From the NCBI RefSeq assembly GCF_947500065.1, contig NZ_CANMQT010000009.1, positions 62,001 through 126,000 of the forward strand: a DNA stretch of 64,000 bases, read 5' to 3'. This document shows positions 18,377 through 27,524 of the stretch, in pieces; positions within the stretch are counted from its first letter, which is position 1, and every line of letters begins with the position of its first letter. A program made the translations under genes and the position numbers. This DNA comes from an uncultured Aquimarina sp. (GTDB lineage: Bacteria > Bacteroidota > Bacteroidia > Flavobacteriales > Flavobacteriaceae). Under the pieces are notes generated by a model. The model had not been told where the DNA came from. It searched no databases and was given only the letters and a program-made list of their open reading frames with translations.

Positions 18377-19090
18377 ATGGAAACAGAAAACAAAAAGATT
18401 TTGCTTGTAGAAGATGATCCGAACTTTGGAACAGTACTAAAGGATTATCTTGTTATGAATGATTATGATGTTGTACATGCCAAAAATGGTATGGAAGGCT
18501 TCGAAAAGTTCAAAAAGGATGATTATGATATGTGTATTCTGGATGTAATGATGCCTTATAAGGATGGATTCACATTAGCAAAAGAAATCAGGGATAAGAA
18601 TGAAGAAGTTCCTATCATTTTCTTAACAGCGAAAGCTATGAAAGAAGATGTCTTAAAAGGATATAAAGTAGGAGCAGACGATTATTTAAATAAGCCATTT
18701 GATAGCGAAGTTCTACTGATGAAGATACAAGCAATCATGCAACGTAAGAGTACAGAATCTGTTGCTGATAGTAAACAATTTGAATTTAAAATTGGTGGAT
18801 TCCACCTTAATTCTAAACTTAGATTTTTAACGTTTAGAGAAGAAGATCCTATAAAATTATCTCCTAAGGAGAATGAATTATTACGATTATTAGCACTGCA
18901 TCTTAATGATTTGATGCCTAGAGAGTTAGCGCTTACTAAAATTTGGAGAGATGATAACTATTTTACTTCTCGAAGTATGGATGTTTACATTGCTAAGCTA
19001 AGAAAGTATTTAAAGAAAGACGAAAATGTGGAAATTTTAAATATCCACGGAGAAGGATTTAGACTTGTGGTACGAAGTGATGAATCATAA
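18377..19090 (+). CDS. OmpR-family response regulator (RprY-like)
   Basis: A 237-residue regulator with a receiver domain (phosphoacceptor D56 in DMCILDVMMPYKDG, acidic pair in LLVEDD, K in NKPFD) and a C-terminal winged helix of the OmpR/PhoB type (ENELLRLLALHLNDLMPRELALTKIW, then SRSMDVYIAKLRKYLKKD and IHGEGFRLV). It is co-transcribed with the sensor kinase three bases upstream and ends 22 bases before a shared terminator. Target genes cannot be read from the sequence. Confidence 0.94.
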   Translation: METENKKILLVEDDPNFGTVLKDYLVMNDYDVVHAKNGMEGFEKFKKDDYDMCILDVMMPYKDGFTLAKEIRDKNEEVPIIFLTAKAMKEDVLKGYKVGADDYLNKPFDSEVLLMKIQAIMQRKSTESVADSKQFEFKIGGFHLNSKLRFLTFREEDPIKLSPKENELLRLLALHLNDLMPRELALTKIWRDDNYFTSRSMDVYIAKLRKYLKKDENVEILNIHGEGFRLVVRSDES

Positions 19091-19112
19091 TTAACGGTAA
19101 CTTACTATAATG

Positions 19113-19147
19113 AAAACGCTACGAGTTATTCTCTGTAGCGTTTTTTT
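19113..19147. terminator. Bidirectional terminator between response regulator and miaA
   Basis: AAAACGCTAC (19113-19122) pairs perfectly with 19135-19144, followed by T's on the + strand and T's on the - strand. The miaA stop codon (19119-19121) lies inside the stem, so one hairpin serves both convergent units. Confidence 0.82.
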
Positions 19148-20036
19148 GTATATAAGATATTACAGATTCAATATTATCTTGGTAATCAAACCATATTATT
19201 TCTTTATCTTTTCTAAACCAGGTAAGTTGTCTTTTAGCAAAACGCCGAGTATTTTTCTTGATTTCGGAAATAGCGAAATCTAAATCCCAGTTGCCTTCTA
19301 TATATTCAAAGATTTCTTTATACCCTACAGTGTTCAACGCATTTAGTGATTTATGATCGTACAGACCTTTTACTTCTTCGAGCAACCCTTCTTTGATCAT
19401 AATATCAACTCTTTGATTGATTCTGTCATAAATAATCGCTCTTTCTGCGGTAATCCCGATTTTAATAATATTAAAAGGTCGTTTTTTAGGCGTTTTGGTA
19501 ATAAATGAAGAGTAGGGTTTACCACTACTAATGCAAACTTCTAAAGCTCTCATTACTCGGTGTGTATTGTGGATATCTACTTTTTCGTAATATATGGGAT
19601 CCAATGTTTTTAATTGCTGTTGAAGACTTTCTATTCCTTCATCTTCGTGCTTTTTCTTCAAGGCTTCTCTAACATCTCCAGAGATTTCTGGAAAACTATC
19701 GAACCCTTTGGTAACAGCATCCACATATAAACCAGAGCCACCTACTAAAATGGCATACTCATTTTTCTCGAAAAGCTTGTTTAAGATTTCTAAAGCATCT
19801 TTCTCAAAATCACCCACAGAATAGGTCTCTTGTATACTTTTATGTTGTATGAAATGGTGTTTTGATTGTTGTAGTTCTTCTAGAGTTGGGACGGCAGTTC
19901 CAATGCGCATTTCTTTGTAAAATTGCCTACTATCTGCAGAAACAATTTCGCAATTAAAATGTTTAGCAAGTTGAATGCTTAAACTTGTTTTACCTATAGC
20001 CGTTGGGCCTACAACTACAATAAGTGTATTAGTCAT
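19119..20036 (-). CDS. miaA: tRNA dimethylallyltransferase MiaA
   Basis: MiaA adds a dimethylallyl group to A37 of tRNAs that read codons starting with U. The start at 20036 gives 305 residues beginning TNTLIVVVGPTAIGKTS, with the P-loop GPTAIGKT right at the N-terminus as in the family. Other signatures are SADSRQFYKEMRIGTA, the DPIYYEKVDIHNTHRVMRAL block, and RRFAKRQLTWFR near the end. An in-frame ATG six codons upstream is less likely. The start overlaps the stop of the ion-channel gene by eight bases, so the two are translationally linked. Confidence 0.96.
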   Translation of the reverse strand: MTNTLIVVVGPTAIGKTSLSIQLAKHFNCEIVSADSRQFYKEMRIGTAVPTLEELQQSKHHFIQHKSIQETYSVGDFEKDALEILNKLFEKNEYAILVGGSGLYVDAVTKGFDSFPEISGDVREALKKKHEDEGIESLQQQLKTLDPIYYEKVDIHNTHRVMRALEVCISSGKPYSSFITKTPKKRPFNIIKIGITAERAIIYDRINQRVDIMIKEGLLEEVKGLYDHKSLNALNTVGYKEIFEYIEGNWDLDFAISEIKKNTRRFAKRQLTWFRKDKEIIWFDYQDNIESVISYIQKNATENNS

Positions 20037-20865
20037 TGAATAAGGTATGTCCACAATTATTGCAAAATTTAGAATTATCTAAATGATTATCAGCATTACA
20101 ATTGGCGCAATGTTGTGTGTTCAGGTTTATTTTATTGTCTTTATTTTGTTGAGTATATTCTGCACTTACAATACCTGTAGGAACAGCAATTATACCGTAC
20201 CCTAATATCATTACCAAAGAAGCTATTAATTGTCCTAAAGGTGTTTCTGGTGAGATATCTCCATATCCTACAGTAGTAAGAGTAACGATACACCAGTATA
20301 CACTTCTAGGAATACTATTAAAACCATGTTCGGGACCTTCGACAAGATACATAACAGTTCCTAAAATTATAGCAACTATTAAAACTGCAAATAAGAAGAC
20401 GGATATTTTAGCTCTACTTGCTTTTAAAGCTTTTACTAGATTGTTAGACTCACCAACGAAGCGAGCTAATTTTAAAATTCTGAAAACTCTTAATAAGCGT
20501 AAAGCTCTTAATGCTACTAGTGCGTGAGTTCCCACAAATAATATGGAAAGATATTTAGGAACGGTAGATAAGAAATCAATAATACCATAAAAACTAAAAA
20601 TATAAGCCTTTGGTTTACTAAGAGCTATAATTCTTAAAAAATATTCAAAGGTGAATACAATGGTGATAACCCACTCCAATATGTTAAATAAAGAAGCATA
20701 TTTTTCATTTATATAAGATACACTTTCTAACATTACCAGTACTATACTGGCGAGAATCATAATCAGGATAATTAAGTCAAAAGATTTACCTGCGCGAGTG
20801 TCAGCTTCATAGATAACTTCGTGTAATTTATCTTTCCAGTTTTTGTTCTTCGATGAATGCTTCAA
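20029..20865 (-). CDS. Voltage-gated-type potassium channel with C-terminal zinc ribbon
   Basis: A 278-residue six-helix channel. The S4 voltage sensor has positive residues every third position (R120, R123, R126, R129, K132, R135). The pore filter is TVGYGD at 198-203, which is selective for K+. After the last helix (about 212-236) a short tail ends in a zinc ribbon with C253, C256, C268 and C271 (HCANCNADNH...KFCNNCGH). The ribbon is an uncommon addition and could bind metal or a partner in the cytoplasm. It overlaps miaA by eight bases. Confidence 0.92.
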   Translation of the reverse strand: MKHSSKNKNWKDKLHEVIYEADTRAGKSFDLIILIMILASIVLVMLESVSYINEKYASLFNILEWVITIVFTFEYFLRIIALSKPKAYIFSFYGIIDFLSTVPKYLSILFVGTHALVALRALRLLRVFRILKLARFVGESNNLVKALKASRAKISVFLFAVLIVAIILGTVMYLVEGPEHGFNSIPRSVYWCIVTLTTVGYGDISPETPLGQLIASLVMILGYGIIAVPTGIVSAEYTQQNKDNKINLNTQHCANCNADNHLDNSKFCNNCGHTLFND

Positions 20866-20896
20866 ATTTGATTATTTTGACTAAAATACTAAAAAA

Positions 20897-22867
20897 TTAA
20901 CTGTTCTTTTTTATCGTTATCACGGTATTATTTTCAATGTCAACTATCAAATTGAAAAATTCTTTTAATGAATCATAATATTCAGTGGGGTAATAAGATG
21001 ACAAGAATGTAATAGTATGATTGATTGTTAGCTTTTTACCATGTAGTTGAAAGAGTATGTTTAATTTTCCGGCATTCCCAGGAAGCTTATAAGTATGGTT
21101 TTTAGGAATGTCTAAAAATTCATAGTCTTCAGGAATGTCTACAAAAACGATATGAGAATAATAGTCTTTGTAACCGAAATCAACAGGATAGGTTCTTTCG
21201 TTTAATTTAAAAGGGTTCTTTGTGAAAAATGTTTTTGTAAAAGGTTTTAAGTAAATAATATCATCAATATTTTCTGCTGTTTTGGTGAAATTAATTTCTT
21301 CTATAAACGGTTTTTCTACATCATTTTCATTTTGTACACTTGGTTCGGATATGGTAAGGTCTTCATCTTCAGGCAGGATGTTATTAAGGAAGTTTTCTTT
21401 CGATGCTTTTTGAAACGCTTTTCTTTTAAAATAGGCGTGATATCCATTGTATAGATATTTTGATGCTCCTTTAATTAATAACTCATCAGTTAGTGTGATT
21501 TTTTCTCTATAATTATGTATAGATCGTTTTTTAGGTTTGATATCTATCCAGGAGCTTCCTTTTTTAAAATCAAGAAGTCTGGCATATTGATTTAGACACC
21601 TAAACGGGATCTGACCAAATGCTAATGTTTTTTCTGTTGCATCCAATAAGTGAGTTTCTTTATCTATAGATAATTGAACTATTAAGTAATTAAAATCAGT
21701 AAGTACAGGATGTATCTTTGTAGCATAACCGTTATTTCTTGTTGATAATAATACCGGTTTTACAGAAAAACCTTGTTGCTTAAATATATTATGTAATAGG
21801 ACGTTTAATTCTGTGACATTTCCTACTTTGGAGCTAATAGTATTTTTTATTGAAACATCGCGAAAAATCCGATATTCTCCATTCCAGGTGTACTGATCAG
21901 TTACATATCTATATATTGCTTTAGCTTTATCTAAACCTATAGGCATTAATTTGATTTCTTCTGGAAGTATATTTTTAGTAGTATTTATTTTTTTTAGTTG
22001 AACTCCAATTGTTTTTTTAGTTTTAAGTTCCTTATCTACATTTTTCCAGGTTTCAGTATATTTTTTATTTATTCCATCGAAACCTTTAAATTCTTTAAGT
22101 TCATATTCGACACGAGAAAAGTAATTTTTTTTTGCAGTCATATATTTTTCCTCCTTAAAAGCAGGAATATTTCTCATAATGTATTTGCTGTGTGCACAAT
22201 CTGCAACACCTCCACCATAGCCTTCTAGGCAACCTTTTATTAAACTAGATTCATTGACGTCTAGTTTTAAGGGACCAACAAGTCTAATGTTGTATAAATA
22301 GTTCCCAGGAAGATCAGCAATATATTCACTATATAATTTTGGAATATCATCTTGAAAATCCCAACCATTAAAATTAAATATGAAAGGAGATTCTATTTGA
22401 TAAGAGTATGCAATAACAGAACCTGGTTTTATATTTGGGAAAGTGAATTTAACTAAAGTATAATGTTCATCATATTTCTCTTGATATATGTGGTTTTCTT
22501 CCAGTTTTGTTTTTGTGACTTTGCCGTTTTCTAGATTGTATGTATAAGCAACAAGATTTCGGAATATCTTTCTGTCATTTTTATTTCGATATAAAAGTAT
22601 TGTCACTGTACTTTTTTCAAACCCTTCTTTATTTAGTATTTTAATTTTTGCACTGTAATCGGTAAGTAAGTTAAAGTTACGGCCATTTTGTATTCTACTA
22701 AACCCTTTTTCATAGATATAAAAGGCATTAGCGGTGGTATCTTTTTCGTAATGAGTTCCTTTTACATCTGCCTCACTGACTACCAGGCTTTTGTAATTGT
22801 AACTTTCTTGAGCAATATTCAAAAAGGGAAATAGCAAGAATAGAATGAATAAAAAAAAACGATGCAT
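20897..22867 (-). CDS. Secreted DUF3857/transglutaminase-like protein, catalytic Cys missing
   Basis: A 656-residue exported protein: signal peptide (residues 1-19, ending NIAQ), an N-terminal DUF3857 domain (about 50-250, with FPNIKPGSVIAYSYQIESPF), a transglutaminase-like core (about 310-440) and a beta-rich C-terminus. In active transglutaminase folds the core begins with a G-x-C motif; here the matching sequence is KVGNVTELNVLLHNIFKQQG, with V where the cysteine should be, and no HAW-type histidine motif follows. It is therefore probably a non-catalytic, binding version, as in other Flavobacteriia. The role is unknown. Confidence 0.8.
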   Translation of the reverse strand: MHRFFLFILFLLFPFLNIAQESYNYKSLVVSEADVKGTHYEKDTTANAFYIYEKGFSRIQNGRNFNLLTDYSAKIKILNKEGFEKSTVTILLYRNKNDRKIFRNLVAYTYNLENGKVTKTKLEENHIYQEKYDEHYTLVKFTFPNIKPGSVIAYSYQIESPFIFNFNGWDFQDDIPKLYSEYIADLPGNYLYNIRLVGPLKLDVNESSLIKGCLEGYGGGVADCAHSKYIMRNIPAFKEEKYMTAKKNYFSRVEYELKEFKGFDGINKKYTETWKNVDKELKTKKTIGVQLKKINTTKNILPEEIKLMPIGLDKAKAIYRYVTDQYTWNGEYRIFRDVSIKNTISSKVGNVTELNVLLHNIFKQQGFSVKPVLLSTRNNGYATKIHPVLTDFNYLIVQLSIDKETHLLDATEKTLAFGQIPFRCLNQYARLLDFKKGSSWIDIKPKKRSIHNYREKITLTDELLIKGASKYLYNGYHAYFKRKAFQKASKENFLNNILPEDEDLTISEPSVQNENDVEKPFIEEINFTKTAENIDDIIYLKPFTKTFFTKNPFKLNERTYPVDFGYKDYYSHIVFVDIPEDYEFLDIPKNHTYKLPGNAGKLNILFQLHGKKLTINHTITFLSSYYPTEYYDSLKEFFNLIVDIENNTVITIKKNS

Positions 22868-22924
22868 TGAAAATAATTTAATGTATAACTTTTAGTGTCT
22901 TTTATTTGAAAAATGTTACTGCTT

Positions 22925-24307
22925 TCAATCGATTTTATTTTTATCCAAAGCGACTACTTTTAATTTTTTATGTTGTCGGACATAACTCTGAATGATGTGT
23001 TGTGCATCTCTATTATGGCTCATAGGAGTAATTATAGATCTTAGAATATCGATATTGTTAATCTGATGATTTAAGTTAAAATATCCGATTCCTTTGAACT
23101 TGCCATTTTCTATTAATATAACGCTTTGTTCATCCACATCTCTACCACGGTCAATCACAATAAGGTCTTTATTGTCAAAAGAATGATGAGAAATAAGCTC
23201 TTGTACACGTGCGTTATAATCATTTACAGATTCATTTAGTATACAGGCTCCATTACATTTTTTAATAGTGTAATTAAAACAATTCCCTTTGCCATTATCC
23301 AAATCCATTAATTTCAGACATAAATTATATTCTTCTGTCCAGCGATGCATAAAGGATTTTGCTTGTTGTCTATTAGTAAATGTAGTGATACTGGTTTTGC
23401 GTCCATCTACTTTCTTTACTTTCAGATTTGTATATCCGTTGTCATCAATGGATTGATATAATGCTTGATCAAATTTGGTTCTTTTTAGTGCTTTATTGTA
23501 TTTGGGTCTATTAAGTTTTATCTCTTCATTTTCTTTTAACAAAGCCAATAATTCACTGCCTGTAATCTCAAAAGTAATATTGGTTACTTCTTCCTGAATA
23601 TTTTTTGATTTTCTATTATCGTTTGTGAAATGCTGAGTAACGCGTTTTTTAATGTTTTTACTTTTTCCAATATAAATGATAGTACCATCTTCTCGATGCA
23701 TATAGTAGACTCCAGTCGAAGAAGGAACAATTTCTATAAGCTTTAGTAGTTTATCATCTACTTTTCTTTTAGTTTCTACCCGAACAGTTTCTTTTAAGAT
23801 GGTTTTTTCTAAATCTTTTGATAAGAGTAGTTTAAAAAGTTTTACGGTAGCCTGCGCATCTCCTGTAGCTCTATGTCGATCCGAAATAGCAATTCCCAGG
23901 CTACGAACTAGTTTTCCAAGGCTGTATGATTTTTGATCTGGAATTAGTTTTTGCGAAAGTTCTACTGTGCAAAGGGATTGACGTTCAAAATCAAAACCAA
24001 GCCTATTAAACTCAGTTCTTAAGATTCGATAATCAAAAGACGAGTTGTGTGCTACAATAATACAATCAGTAGTGATCTCTACAATTCTTTTAGCTACTTC
24101 ATAGAATTTTGGAGCATTACGAAGCATTTTATTATTTATTCCAGTAAGATTAACAACAAAAGGTTGTATCGCTCTTTCCGGGTTTATTAAGCTAATGAAT
24201 TGGTCTACTACCTTATGTCCGTCAAATTTATAGATCGCAATTTCTGTGATTCCTTCTTCATTATATTTTCCTCCGGTAGTTTCTATATCTAAAATTGCGT
24301 ACATCAT
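22925..24307 (-). CDS. DnaQ-type 3'-5' exonuclease fused to a GIY-YIG nuclease domain
   Basis: A 460-residue two-domain nuclease. Residues 1-175 form a DEDDh exonuclease: DIETTGG (Exo I), HNSSFDYRIL (Exo II) and HRATGDAQAT (Exo III). Residues about 195-275 form a GIY-YIG domain of the UvrC/Cho type (GVYYMHREDGTIIYIGKSKN, then ELLALLKENEEIKLNRPKYN). The C-terminal part has several cysteines (CFNYTIKKCNGAC) as in UvrC-like proteins. Such fusions are known in several phyla and are expected to act in DNA repair. The first two codons are both ATG, so the start may be 24304. Stands alone, with about 60 bases on each side. Confidence 0.88.
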   Translation of the reverse strand: MMYAILDIETTGGKYNEEGITEIAIYKFDGHKVVDQFISLINPERAIQPFVVNLTGINNKMLRNAPKFYEVAKRIVEITTDCIIVAHNSSFDYRILRTEFNRLGFDFERQSLCTVELSQKLIPDQKSYSLGKLVRSLGIAISDRHRATGDAQATVKLFKLLLSKDLEKTILKETVRVETKRKVDDKLLKLIEIVPSSTGVYYMHREDGTIIYIGKSKNIKKRVTQHFTNDNRKSKNIQEEVTNITFEITGSELLALLKENEEIKLNRPKYNKALKRTKFDQALYQSIDDNGYTNLKVKKVDGRKTSITTFTNRQQAKSFMHRWTEEYNLCLKLMDLDNGKGNCFNYTIKKCNGACILNESVNDYNARVQELISHHSFDNKDLIVIDRGRDVDEQSVILIENGKFKGIGYFNLNHQINNIDILRSIITPMSHNRDAQHIIQSYVRQHKKLKVVALDKNKID

Positions 24308-24367
24308 TCGTTTGTGGCGGGGTAGTCTTTATGAATTCGTTTATTTTTTGACCTAAAGTACTATTTT

Positions 24368-25033
24368 TTAATGACTATAATTTCTAGCTCCAAAAATAGA
24401 ACTACCGATACGTACCATAGTACTTCCTGATTCAATTGCAAGTATGTAATCTCCACTCATTCCAGTTGATAAAGTTTTTAGCGTAGGGTGATCAGTTTTA
24501 AGTTTTTCAAAAAGAGATTGTATTTTTTTAAATTCGTTTTTGATTTGTTCTGTATTATTGGTAAAACTGGCCATACCCATTAAACCGGTTATTTTTATAT
24601 TAGTTAGCAACTTTACTTCTTCAGAATTTAATAAGTCTATAGCCTCAGCATCATTAAGTCCAAATTTGCTTTCTTCTTCTGCTATTTTGATTTGTAGAAA
24701 ACAATTAATAGTTCTAGTATTCTTTATTGCCTGTTTATTAATTTCTTTTAGAAGTTTAAGGCTATCCACAGCATGAATAGTATCAACATATGAAGCCATA
24801 TATTTTACTTTGTTCGTCTGAACATGACCAATCATATGCCAAGAAATATCTTTTGGTAACTCTTCCCATTTTTGAGTCATTTCCTGAATCTTGTTTTCTC
24901 CAAAGATTCTTTGCCCAGCTTTATAAGCTTCTAATAAATCAGAAACAGGCTTGGTTTTGGATACGGCTACTAGCGTAACGTCTTCAGGAATTGTTTTATA
25001 GATGTGTCTTAAGTTTTCCTCAATAGAATTCAT
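24368..25033 (-). CDS. yggS: YggS-family pyridoxal phosphate homeostasis protein
   Basis: A 221-residue single-domain TIM-barrel protein that carries PLP and keeps PLP and amino-acid pools balanced; it has no confirmed enzymatic reaction. The PLP lysine is K26 in LVAVSKTKP. Family blocks are FGENKIQEMTQKWEELP, WHMIGHVQTNKVKY and LSTGMSGDYILAIESGSTMVRIGSSIFG (shown here only as landmarks). The ATG at 25033 is preferred to a TTG three codons upstream. Confidence 0.94.
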   Translation of the reverse strand: MNSIEENLRHIYKTIPEDVTLVAVSKTKPVSDLLEAYKAGQRIFGENKIQEMTQKWEELPKDISWHMIGHVQTNKVKYMASYVDTIHAVDSLKLLKEINKQAIKNTRTINCFLQIKIAEEESKFGLNDAEAIDLLNSEEVKLLTNIKITGLMGMASFTNNTEQIKNEFKKIQSLFEKLKTDHPTLKTLSTGMSGDYILAIESGSTMVRIGSSIFGARNYSH

Positions 25034-25103
25034 AAGGTGCAAAGATACCTAAATTTAGAAAAAATAAATGGTAGCTATGATGTAGATAATTATTAGTAGA
25101 AAA

Positions 25104-26348
25104 TTAATCTTCAAATTCATAAATAGTAATACCACTTCTTAGTTTAGGTTCTATATAGGTGCTTTTTGGCGGCATTTTTAAGCCTTGATCCGCTATCTTT
25201 TTGATTTGATCCACTGTGGCAGGAAATAACCCAAAACCAACTTCAAATTCTCCTTGATCTATCTTGCTTTTTACATAGACAATACCATTTTTACCATGAG
25301 AGTACTCTATTCTGGTATCGGTTCTAAGATCTTTAATTCCAAGTATAGGGTCTAACACGGTTTTAAACAATATCTGCGCATCTAATTCTTCTAGCGCATC
25401 CGTGAATTCATAGATGGTTTTTCTAAGGTATAAAGAATAAAACTCACCATCTAGATACATGCTAAAATGATGTGGTTTGGAAGGTTTGTAAACCTCAATT
25501 CCTCGATTTTCTATTCTGAACCATTCATCTAAACCTATTAGAAATTCTTCCTTCGATAAACCATTAAGATCTTTAATCAGTCTATTGAATTCATATATTC
25601 TGAGGTCAGATTCTGGAATCAAATAACTCATGAAAAAATTATAGGACTCTGTGCCCTGATGTTGGGGGTTGGCAGAAGCTAAGTCTTTTGAAAGTAAATA
25701 GGAGGAAGCAGATCGATGGTGACCATCAGCGATATAAATGGTTTTCATAACCTCAAAAGCTGATCGAATTTTTTCAATACTTTTTTTGTTGTCAACTTTC
25801 CATAAATAGTGTGTGTCGCGATAGGTAGTAGTGAATTCGTATTCTGATCTTTCCTGAATGGTTTCTTCAATAACTTTAGAGATTACATCATTATCAGGAT
25901 AGGTAAGGAGTACAGGTTCTGCATTGAATCCTACCGTTTTTAAGTATTGCTTAAATGTTGTTTCCCGATCTGTTAATGTATCTTCATGCTTTTTAATAAT
26001 ATCATTTTCATAATCTTCTGCACTTGCAGCTGCTATAATACCGCAAAATGATTCTAGTTCGCGATTCACAATTTTATATACATAGAAACAAGCTGTTTCA
26101 TCTTGCATGAAAATTTCATCTTCTTTAAATTCAAGATATCTATTGCGAACTAGTTTATAGCGTTCCTCTCCAGAAATTTCTTTATGATACTTATAACCAG
26201 GATTAACAATATGTAGAAAAGAATATGGGTTATAATCCATTCTAGAATCTCTTTCCACAGGAGTATAACTTTGGTAAGATCGTGATGCGATCAAACTCAC
26301 TTTATCTCTTGTCGGTCTAATTGCTTTGAACGGATGTATTTTTGCCAT
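25104..26348 (-). CDS. DUF1015 family protein
   Basis: A 414-residue cytoplasmic protein of the DUF1015 (COG4198) family. It begins IHPFKAIRPTRDKVSLIASRSY, as most members do, and has the strongly conserved YIADGHHRSASSYLL block near the middle and PKSTYIEPKLRSG at the end. In many Bacteroidetes this gene sits near serC and serA, suggesting a link to serine metabolism; those genes are not in this window. Biochemical role unknown. Confidence 0.85.
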   Translation of the reverse strand: MAKIHPFKAIRPTRDKVSLIASRSYQSYTPVERDSRMDYNPYSFLHIVNPGYKYHKEISGEERYKLVRNRYLEFKEDEIFMQDETACFYVYKIVNRELESFCGIIAAASAEDYENDIIKKHEDTLTDRETTFKQYLKTVGFNAEPVLLTYPDNDVISKVIEETIQERSEYEFTTTYRDTHYLWKVDNKKSIEKIRSAFEVMKTIYIADGHHRSASSYLLSKDLASANPQHQGTESYNFFMSYLIPESDLRIYEFNRLIKDLNGLSKEEFLIGLDEWFRIENRGIEVYKPSKPHHFSMYLDGEFYSLYLRKTIYEFTDALEELDAQILFKTVLDPILGIKDLRTDTRIEYSHGKNGIVYVKSKIDQGEFEVGFGLFPATVDQIKKIADQGLKMPPKSTYIEPKLRSGITIYEFED

Positions 26349-26379
26349 AGCTAGATTATGATTAATTTATTTTTTAGAC

Positions 26380-27510
26380 TTAACTATCCAGTAATTCTTT
26401 CAGTTGTTTCTCAAGATCATCTCCTCTTAGGTTTTCAGCTATAATTGTACCCTTTTCATCAATAAGGAAGTTATAAGGAATCGCATTAATACCATATAGT
26501 AAAGCTGGAAGAGAGTTTTGAGCTTTTAAATCACTAGTTTGCGTCCAAGGCAATCCATCTTTTTCAATAGCTTTTAGCCAATGCTTCTCATTAGAATCCA
26601 ATGATACACCTAGAATTTCGAATCCTTTTTCCTTATATATATTATATGTTCTGACTAGATTAGGGTTTTCTTTTCTACAAGGTCCGCACCAAGATGCCCA
26701 AAATTCTACTAATACATATTTGGCTTTAATATCAGATACTTTGATTAATGAGCCATCGGTATTTGGTAATTCAAAATCGACATAAGAATCACCTACCTTT
26801 GGTTTTTCTGGTAAGGAAATAAAATCATTAATAGCAATTCCTGTTTTTGTACTTTTTAAATCTTTGGCAAGTAGTTCGTATAATTCTTTAACAATATTTT
26901 TATCCCAGCTTGTTTTATAAATATTCAGAAGATTAAGACTTACATAAGAATCAGGAAACTCTCTTATAAAGCTTTTTTCAATTTTCTTCATTTCAGAAAA
27001 AATTGCGGTTTGAGCATTAATTACTGAATCTCTAGTCTCTTCAGAAACTTCGGAATAACGATATTTTTCTTCTATTATATCTAAAATATTATTTAAACTA
27101 TCGGTCCTCTTTTTTAAAACAGTCTGATGCTCCTGAACTTTGCCTCCTTTTATAATTGCATTGTCTAAACTACTTGTAGGGGTTTCAATACTTATTTTCT
27201 GATTCTCTAACCAAATAAAAGCGACTCCATTTTTTTTATAGTCTTTAGTTTGTATGACAGCTTGTTTAGGTGTGTCTACCTTACCCGAAAAAGAAAACTC
27301 TCCATGTATTATATGAGTAGAATCAACAAAACTTCCTGCCTCATTGATATAAATCATAGTGCTATCTTCTATTCCTTTGGTTTTTCCTAAAATATGATAT
27401 CCATCGGAAACAATATTTGATTCATCAATATTTTTAGCCTTTTTTTCTTTATTACAGGAAGAAAATACAAGAATTGATAACATTAGTGTACATAGGAAAT
27501 TAATTTTCAT
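26380..27510 (-). CDS. TlpA-like thioredoxin-fold lipoprotein with DUF4369
   Basis: A 376-residue lipoprotein (signal peptide, acylated C19 in VFSSC). An N-terminal DUF4369 domain (about 38-130) is followed by a helical linker and a C-terminal thioredoxin fold (about 238-376). The redox motif is WCGPC with C275 and C278, and the cis-proline loop is AIPYNFLID. Such proteins reduce or exchange disulfides in the periplasm, often in cytochrome maturation or oxidative-stress defence. An M23 peptidase gene lies just upstream on the same strand. Confidence 0.9.
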   Translation of the reverse strand: MKINFLCTLMLSILVFSSCNKEKKAKNIDESNIVSDGYHILGKTKGIEDSTMIYINEAGSFVDSTHIIHGEFSFSGKVDTPKQAVIQTKDYKKNGVAFIWLENQKISIETPTSSLDNAIIKGGKVQEHQTVLKKRTDSLNNILDIIEEKYRYSEVSEETRDSVINAQTAIFSEMKKIEKSFIREFPDSYVSLNLLNIYKTSWDKNIVKELYELLAKDLKSTKTGIAINDFISLPEKPKVGDSYVDFELPNTDGSLIKVSDIKAKYVLVEFWASWCGPCRKENPNLVRTYNIYKEKGFEILGVSLDSNEKHWLKAIEKDGLPWTQTSDLKAQNSLPALLYGINAIPYNFLIDEKGTIIAENLRGDDLEKQLKELLDS

Positions 27511-27524
27511 AAGTAATTTTTTAA

